A DNA stretch of 64,000 nt, taken from Diphasiastrum complanatum (taxonomy: Eukaryota; Streptophyta; Lycopodiopsida; Lycopodiales; Lycopodiaceae). A program made the translations under genes and the position numbers. The stretch lies in NCBI GenBank assembly GCA_029204225.1, contig CM055096.1, positions 60,240,957 through 60,304,956 of the forward strand, in the 5' to 3' direction. Shown here one piece after another: positions 47,101 through 55,600 of the stretch. The notes beneath the pieces were generated by a model, which saw nothing but the letters and a program-made list of their open reading frames with translations, was not told where the DNA came from and searched no databases. The first letter of the stretch is position 1; each line of letters opens with the position of its first letter.

Positions 47101-49621
47101 CACCATCACATCCAGTGCCATCTTCTTGGTCAAATTTGTAATTAGGAAGAAGAGGGCCCTCGCCATGTATAGGACATATAGCCCGTTGGAGCCTGGATCT
47201 GAAGAAGCCAACACCCACACGAGTTGCCTACCACTTCGTCGTGTTGGAGCGGTTGCTTTGGGTTTGACCTGCATTGCGCCAGATGGCAGCTGGCCTTGAA
47301 TTCACACAGTAGCATCGTAGCAGCGAGCCGATTGGACTTAGGTTTCAAAGGATTGTTTTTGGAGATGATTTCTGGCGACAGGCAGCAGGATTAGCAGTTG
47401 GTTGAGGTCCTACAGCCAATTTACCATGTGCTGAGGTTGGTGGATCAAGAGGGTTTTACACTCGGCGTCATTTACGAGTTTCTGGAAGGGTTTGGGGAGA
47501 CCCTTTAGCGACCACTTTTTGATGAGCACAAGTACACCTTTTTTGGAATCTGTTTGGTGCATTTGTTTTTTAAAAGCTTTTAGCATTGTTGAGATTTTTT
47601 TTTCGTACAATGTAGTGATTACTTTTTGGTTTTCGTAGGATGTCAGCTATCTGAGATAAGTGGCTTGACAGGTGGAATTTCTTCCACAAGCCCATACACG
47701 CAGTTGCTCATTTGCTTCACCCTATGTGGGCTACTGGAGCCATACACACAGACACCAAGCTTCTGGACGGCTGGAGGACATACACACAGAATGTGTATCC
47801 AGGTCAGGGTTGTTCCCCAAGAGCGGTTGGCTTTAGATTTGATTAGGCCGGTCTGGCCCTTTTACCATTCGACTGGCCTAATCCATTGATCTTTTTCAAT
47901 CTCGTTTAATTGTCAACGGATTGTTTGCGCTTTTTGATGATTCGTTCATTTTGAGAATCTTATTGTAGGTCATGGCCCCTTGCTGTGCAGGGTCGAGAGA
48001 TAGATGCTAGATTTTGAGCACAGACAAGGCCACACACATGATGGGGTGTGGTGGGCAAGTCCGCCCCTGATATTACTGCTCTTGCCACTCGCATCCTTGC
48101 TCAGTATTGTTCCGCTTCGGCTTGTGAGCGGAACTGGAGCACTTGGTCTCTTATGCACACAAAGAGACGCAACAGGCTTAACGTTCCCTAACTGACAGGT
48201 TGGTTTATTGCACCACCAACTTGAGGCTAGTAAGGCACATGCAGAGAGATGGTACACCTAGGCAGGTGAATTCCGAGGAGTGCCTTAGATCCATGGATAC
48301 TGTAGCAGGCCATGCACACACATAGGTTGTGGCTGATGATGATATCTTTTCAGAGTATCATGGGGAGCTGGCACGTCATGACAGGAGGCAACATAGGACC
48401 ACTAGATCCATGGCCAGGGCCGATGCAGAGGATACGATGATGTGGGTGGGTGGATCCTGATGTCGAGACACAACAACATCACAGGTAGAGGGAGCAGCGG
48501 CCCGCTGGCGAGGCCCTAGTAGACCGAGAGGCAGCGAAGCAGGGGCAGAGGTTCAGGGACACAGCCACACAGACCTGAGGAGGATTCCTTATCTTCCTAC
48601 TCGTCTACCAATGATAGTGATGAGGAGGAATCCCCATCTGATGGTGATGCCTCCGAGTCATAGAGATTCATCGGTCTATGATCTATCATACTCATGTACT
48701 TGGCCATTGGCCCACTCGTTGTATATATCAGAGCTTTACCGGTTATGACATCAGACACATTGATCATTCTCATGAGGCAGGTGTGGAATGTGGATCAGTC
48801 GCCATGTCTTTTTATCATATCCACTTAGCATTGTACTATGCACTATGTGATTGCTATCAAGTTTAGATCTAACTTTTAGTATGCAACATGTTGAAGCCTA
48901 AATGCTTTGTTCAGTTAGTAGTAGTTTGTAGACTAGTGATAAGTGCTTATAGTTTTCAATTAGTAGTTACTTTGTTTTGCAATGTGTTTGACATTTTTAT
49001 TTACAGACCTGCATGTTGTTTTTCCCACTCCCAACACATGGTTCAAAAATAAAATAAAAACAAAGGCAAAAAGAAGAAAATTCACAGCATCCTGACCGGG
49101 AATGCTGCAGAATTCTGGAATGAAACATTGAAACATTGCAAACCTGATTCTTTCCCGTTTCAAACCCTTTTCGAAAGGCGTTTCAAAAAGTTCCATGACA
49201 ATGATACACATATCCACAGAGATCAGAGGTAGTGTACCATTCACAATCATGCAACAGCTCGAGCTATTCGTCTTTTCCTAGAGGAAGAAGGATGTGATGC
49301 GAGCTAAGAAATGAGGTAACTCAGGCGGTCACTAACGTCATCTAGGAATAGCTCGAGTAGCTGCATTCATGTACCACATCCTTCTTCCTCGGCAGCAGTA
49401 GATCATGATGATATTGACATTGATGTTGCTATACCTCACTTATATACCTAGCAGTATTATATTCATACATATCTCTGTCTCATGCTCATTCATTTCAATT
49501 CATAGTATTTAGTTATGTTGGTTTCTTTCGCTAAGATATTGAAGATGTTTTCATACGCTCCCGCTGATACCACACACTTGACATGTATATACTAGTCTTA
49601 TATGCCTTTTGGCATGGAAAA

Positions 49622-49656
<35 letters not shown>

Positions 49657-52600
49657 GGATACACAGGCAGCGCTCATCTCATCTCAGCATCTTCATAGCC
49701 ATGACTTCTAGTTATCATGGTTTTCTCAGGCCTCTCTGTTTACTTGGCACACTTGGTATTTCTATCACAGACCTCCCATTGGGTACCCATGACTACATTG
49801 GACGTTTCTTATATAGGGCATATATGAGTCGAGTGTGCTAGGGCCACCGTGGGGTCAAACCTGACTTCTATCGGACTCCTTTCTTGGAGCTGGATGGAGT
49901 TGGGTTCCCAGTTCTACCACGCTATTTGGATTCAAGATTATCACATGGTCTGAGATTCATATTGGGCCAGTTCAGAGTTGCATCGCATTAGCTTATGATT
50001 GAGACTGGGCGTTTTCAGGGTACCCCACGGGAGGAGCGGATTTGCCCTATGTGTTCATTATCCGAGATAGAGTTTGAGGAGCACTTCTTATTCAGATGTC
50101 CAGCTTACTTTGAGATCAAAGGGAGATATCATTGTCTTTTTCGAGATGCACCCATCACTCTATATCATATGAGGATCCCCGTTGTGTGGCACTCATGATC
50201 AGAGAGATGTTACTTTTGCGACAGGATCTACACCAGTCAGCTCAGTCTAGTCACCTTGACACACAACTCCAGATCACCTCCTTTCCTCGTAGGAGATCAC
50301 GGCATGGTACGACAGTGAGATGGAGGATGATTCTCGACACAAAGACGTGAGACAGCGTATCACCCATATTCTTGTTGCTCGTAGGATCACTGATATGAGG
50401 AGACACACCACGTAGACGACCTCCTAGACAACGTCACCAACACACATTACCTCCAGCTACAGTCCCCATTACATCTTTTTTCAATTGCAGCAGGAGTTGA
50501 TTGATTGATTCTATGATGAGCATATGCATGGCTACCAGCATCTCCATCATTTATAGTTACTCGATGATGTTTTTAGTATCTACACTTCACTTATGATTTC
50601 TTTATTGTTATCGGAGACATTTTATACGCTCCTATTTGCACCACACTTGATATGTACTTCTGGTCTTATATGCCTTTTGTCATGGAAAGGACGTTAATAA
50701 AGCTCTCTCTCTCTCTCTCTCTCTCTCTGCGATGGCTGCGGTGCCTGTTGCTAGCGATGGTCTTGTCCAACGATGCTCCATGGCCCCGCTCCATTGCACC
50801 TGTTCAGCAGGGGTCCTTGCTGTGCCTCTTGGTTTGCTGATCAAATGAGGTCAGGATCACTGCCTCCATTGATGAGGTATTGCAGTTGCATTCAAAGAGG
50901 CTCTGCCTTATCCATTCTGTTGCAGATTACAGAGTGACTGCTGGCCCTGCCAGGTCTTCATGTATCTTGCAGCTATCACAGTCCTCCAGTGATCTCCAGC
51001 TACACCTGCAACGAGGCTCTACCTTGCAGAACAGCGGCTGACCTCCATTACTCACTGGTGCAAAGTCATGGCTAAAAGGGTGCTCTACCTGCTATTTCCA
51101 GCATTGCTTCATCTTCCTCAGAACCTGCTCCATCTTCTCCTTGACTCTCTATGCCTATGGCAGTTCCTATCTCCCCATTGATCCCCATTCTAGGTGAACC
51201 TACTGTAGCTGATTTACCTCATCATTTCCCTCTCTCCCAATTCTCTCTCACCCAGTATGGAGTCCAGTGTCGCTCTTCCCTTAACCCCACATCAAGAAGC
51301 GCCTCCATCAATTTCTACAATGCTTTTTTCACTTCGTGCAAACATGATAAGGGTCTTTGGACTTGTTGCCAGCCACCGGAAAGAGATGGACTCTCACCGT
51401 GTACCGATCCTATCAGTTCAATCACACTTGCAACGGACAGATGCATCCATCATAGACTCAAACGGGAAATTACTGCCATCCAGTGCGCATCATCCTCTCA
51501 CGTAGCTACTTCATCTATGATCCAACAACTTGAAAGTAAAGTGGAGAAGCATCATATAGCTATCCAATCTTCGGAAGATGTGGTCAAAGGTCCAAGTAAA
51601 TCGGATGCTCCAGTTTCCTTCATTTCTGCTACATTTCCTTCATTCTGCTACATTTACTGAGAGCCGATTGCGAGAACAAAAGGCCCTCAATGTTCCTGTC
51701 AGAGGCATCCCGGAGTCTCTGGATGCCCTTGCAAAAGCCAATTTTTTTTCGGAAGCTACTCTCCATCATCATGGCAAAGGTTTGAACTCAGCTTGGCATA
51801 CCAAGAAAGATGCTAGCACCTTGGTCTTGCGCTTCAACTTGTTGGAGTCTCGATGGGATGTATTGCATCAAAGATAAAAACTGAAAGATACCAAGATCTT
51901 CCTAGATGAAGAACTCACCTTCGGACAAGTGATGGAAGAAAAGAGGCTCTGGAAAAAGCAAAAGATACAGGGAAATACCTCATATATAGAGACGGTAAAA
52001 TCTCTTTTGTTGAAGCTAAACGTTTAGTTGAAACAAAATAGATATCGGGTCGAATTCGGAGCTAAAATAGTTGAGTTTGAGTTTGAGATGTCCAGTTAAT
52101 CTAATGCCATTAATGAGAGTTTGAGTAGAATCAGAGTTAGAGAAATGAAGAGAGATGTCCAGTTGAACTTGTAAATGGTCTTTGCACCATATAATCCTTC
52201 TTAGTTAGCTAATCTGTTTTAGTTAAGTTGTTTGACGACATTGATCCGTCTGAGTTCCATCTGTTTTGATGTACCGTTTGATCTTATATTCCTTAGGGCA
52301 TGCAAAAGACGTTAATGAATCTCTCTCTCTCTCTCTATAGAGAGAGAGTGAAACTCAGGGCCTTCAAGATGTTTATGGATGACTGACTATCTTATCTCGA
52401 TTGAAGTTATTGAGTAGAAGAAAGCCTTCTAAGTGATAAAAGATTCTGGAAAATGTGTAATCTTTAGAGTCGGACTCACGAGACCTAGCTCATGGGCCTA
52501 CTCACTTTTCTAGGTTTCTCTTGGATTTCGGTTTGTAGGGAAAAAATGACTTCACAGAGTGGTAGAGGATTGGAGATGTTGCATGTCTTTACAAAGATTC

Positions 52601-55600
52601 TTTATAGGCTATTTTAGTAATGGTAAAATCCATGTATCTACGGCTTTGATAGTATCTCGAAAGCAACAGCTTTTGATTGGGAGAGGAAGGAACGATGCCC
52701 TAATTCCATGTGTTTTAGGGCCTAACTGTGAAGTGTTGTGCAAGCATCTGATTAGGGCATGGTTTAGGGCTGCATTTCTCCACACTGATGGTTCTGCTTT
52801 TCTAGTTGATAAAACAATCTCGACATTCATGAACATGCAAGCAAACTTTGTTATGAGTGATATATTGCTGCAATTGTAAGGCTTGGTAGTCATTGTCATA
52901 TTTTTTGTCTGAAAGTCCGGCGTGGTAGGAAACTTTTTTGAATGCGAGAGTCAACCGAGTCTCATAAACAAAGTAACGTTGCAGCTACCAATATCGGCTT
53001 TTGCAGCTTGTGTTGCTTCATGACAGTGTCAACACTGATCCAAGATACTTCCTAAGACCAAAGTGTTTCTGATATTTTGGCATGTGATTTTATCAATTAA
53101 TTTGGGAGAAAGCAGAAACTTCATCAAAGCATTAAAGTATTCGAAGATGCAAGTCTTGTGTTGTGCATGTCTGCACCTTTCCTGTAGATATCTTTGTACT
53201 TGTGAAAATGATTTGTTGTGGGGTGTAACTATGTTTGCTGGTAACTTACTCTTTGTAATCCATTCTTTTTGTTGCATGATCATGTCATAATTTGCATTTG
53301 GCTAAGATGCTTTGGTAGATAATGAATATGAGAGTATAATAATTGCCTACCCCGTGTTCAGTATTCTAGAGATGTCGCTAATACTGGGATCTCATTCTTT
53401 CCTTGATAAATTGTAGTCAGAGATGAGGGCACTGATGAAGCCGATGCTCAAAGCATGGATGGAACAGTTTGCAATGATTTTATCATCACCTGTACCTTTG
53501 GAGAACTCAGACGACTGGGGGATGAGAATGGAGGTTTATTTTGTGACAATTCAAAGCACTTTTTCTGTTTCCTGATTTGCATGGCTGTCAGCAGATTTGG
53601 TACATAGCAGTGCTGACTGGGATACAATATTTTCACAAACTGCAGTCTTTTGATTAGGCATAAAAATTGAGTGATTAATTTTGACATTTGCATCTGAGTT
53701 GCTCAAGTATGTTGCTTCTGATTCGAGGGACAAGTCTTACTATGAGACGATCAGTTCATTGTAACATCTATTATCTTATGTAAATGTTTTATTGCTTGAT
53801 TGTCGTGAACTTTTAACCTTTTGCAATTTGCAGGCTTTGAAATGTCTTACACAAATTGTACAGAATTTTCCGAAGATAACATTTGATGAGTTTCCTGGTA
53901 AGCCTCATACCTTGTTTTTCTGCTGGTATATAGCTCAAAGTATCCGGTCGTGTATTTGCTAAACACGAATTTGTACAGTGGTTCTTTTCCCCTTGTGGCA
54001 GACATTTGTTTCAGGTCTATCTGTTTATGAGAGATCATTGGTACAAGGTAGTCAAGAAGCCTTTTCCAGTTTGGCTGATTCAGATGGAAATGATCAGAGC
54101 ACTGAAGCTTTAATGATTCAGGTTAAATCTTCTTCGACACATGCTGATTAGTTATCATAATTATTTGGTCTTTGAAGCCTGTTGGCGTTCTAGGGTTTGC
54201 TGGGGTTGAGGGTATCAATTTTATGTCCTACCATTCATTAGTAAGATCAAAGTCTTGATCTGAAAATGTTTTCTAAGCTCTCTTACTTTTTTACGCACAA
54301 TTTTTTCACAGGCATCTATGCCTCATAACTAATTATCCTAGGCTATAGGTTACAAAATTGAAATGCCTGAAATTTTCAGAGAACTTGTACCCAATCGCAT
54401 TTTGAATTTGAAGGCAAGCTCATCATGATATGTAAAAGTATATGGAAATACTGACCTCAAGTCTCTGATGTGCTGCTTGTAGTTATTGGAGTTCCTGCTA
54501 GTGCTGATCAGTAGTCCCCGTTTCAGCAAGGTAAAACATTTATTTTCATTGCAGTCCTAAATATAGATATACTGGCATTCTCTGCACTCAGAGCATGAGT
54601 CACAGAACAGTTACTATTTTATTTTGAAGGATTATGAATTTTGTATAGCTTTCTAATACAGGTAGTTGTCTACTTTCAAATGATATCACACGTCTAACTA
54701 TCTGGCACATTTAGTTCTTTTGATGTAATTTAGCCGAAAACAAGGGTTTATTAAGTGACAATTTGAAGAGCTAAGCTACATATACTAATCTGCTCAATCC
54801 TTCAGAAAATTTATCTACTAGATCTTCAAATGTTAGCATATATCAGTAATTCAGAACAAGAAAGTACTTACATCAAGGAACAGAGATACTTTAAGCTGCA
54901 TCTTCTAAGTGTTCACCATCCAAAGGATAGTTTAGTGAGATGAGTGGGAAAAAGTAGTCAGCTTCACAGCATTCGGCACTATGGCAAGCAGAAACACAAT
55001 CATAACCGAACCAAACACCCCAGCAAAGTACAATAAGTACCATAATTAATCCTTAATTCTAGGTAATGGTGTTTCCTTCCCCACTACCTCCTCTTATTCT
55101 GAATCTGTTGAGACTTTAGTGTGGTTGGGCTTTTTGCCTAGCTAAAAATCAGCAAAATACATTAAAGAAATTTATGTGCACGACCAGGAAGGAAGCATTG
55201 CTCCGGTGCTGCAGTTCCATTGGGGTAAATAGATAAGTCATTTGGAGCATTTGCCAAACCAAACCCTCGGGTATATCAAAGAACCTGGGTCTGAGAATAA
55301 AAATTTAATTGTCTGACACAGATTTTCTCGGATGGCCCTTGGGAAATAGGTGAAGCACATTCTGGTACCAAGCAACCATGCCCATCTCAAAGTTGAGCAA
55401 TAGTATCATCTGCAGCGGTAATACTACAAGCTTGTAATAGAGGTATGGTGGATAGTGCTTGTGGAGTTGATTATGTGGTGTAGGTGTTGATGTTTGTGAA
55501 GATTTAATCTCTTGGGGAGAGAAGTGCTATCTTCAACCAATTGCTGAAGGTGGAGGGGAATGGTGATCGTTTCGCCAAAAACGGGACTTTCCAAAATCCC

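Larger units (their letters stand above)
45437..49255 (+). mobile_element. hAT DNA transposon inserted in LINE L2 (approximate ends)
   Basis: LINE coding sequence stops near 45440 and LINE 3' untranslated sequence resumes between about 49255 and 49400. The intervening 3.8 kb carries the hAT transposase, followed by a non-coding tail from 48670. I could not identify terminal inverted repeats or the expected 8-bp target duplication, so both ends are approximate. Confidence 0.6.
41161..53416 (+). other. IPO9: IPO9 intron 6, 12.3 kb, filled with transposons
   Basis: Exons 6 and 7 encode adjacent stretches of importin-9, so the 12,256 bases between them are one intron. It holds LINE fragments, a solo LTR and a hAT transposon, listed separately. 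The remaining stretch 52338-53416 is non-coding intron with an unremarkable 106-residue frame. Confidence 0.9.

Noticed and set aside
49624-49653. (TC)n tracts as CRISPR-like or satellite arrays
   Set aside because: They are simple dinucleotide tails at LINE 3' ends with no spacer structure.
51151-51660. 169-residue plus-strand frame taken as a host gene
   Set aside because: It sits in a LINE derivative between two TC tails and overlaps out-of-frame ORF1-like sequence; no host family recognised.
52559-52879. 106-residue frame in intron 6 as an extra IPO9 exon
   Set aside because: Exons 6 and 7 already encode contiguous importin-9 sequence, and the frame does not resemble any HEAT-repeat segment.
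54001-54014. TTTGTTTCAG at 54014 as the exon 9 acceptor
   Set aside because: It would remove the conserved PLWQTFVS segment and break the phase from exon 8.
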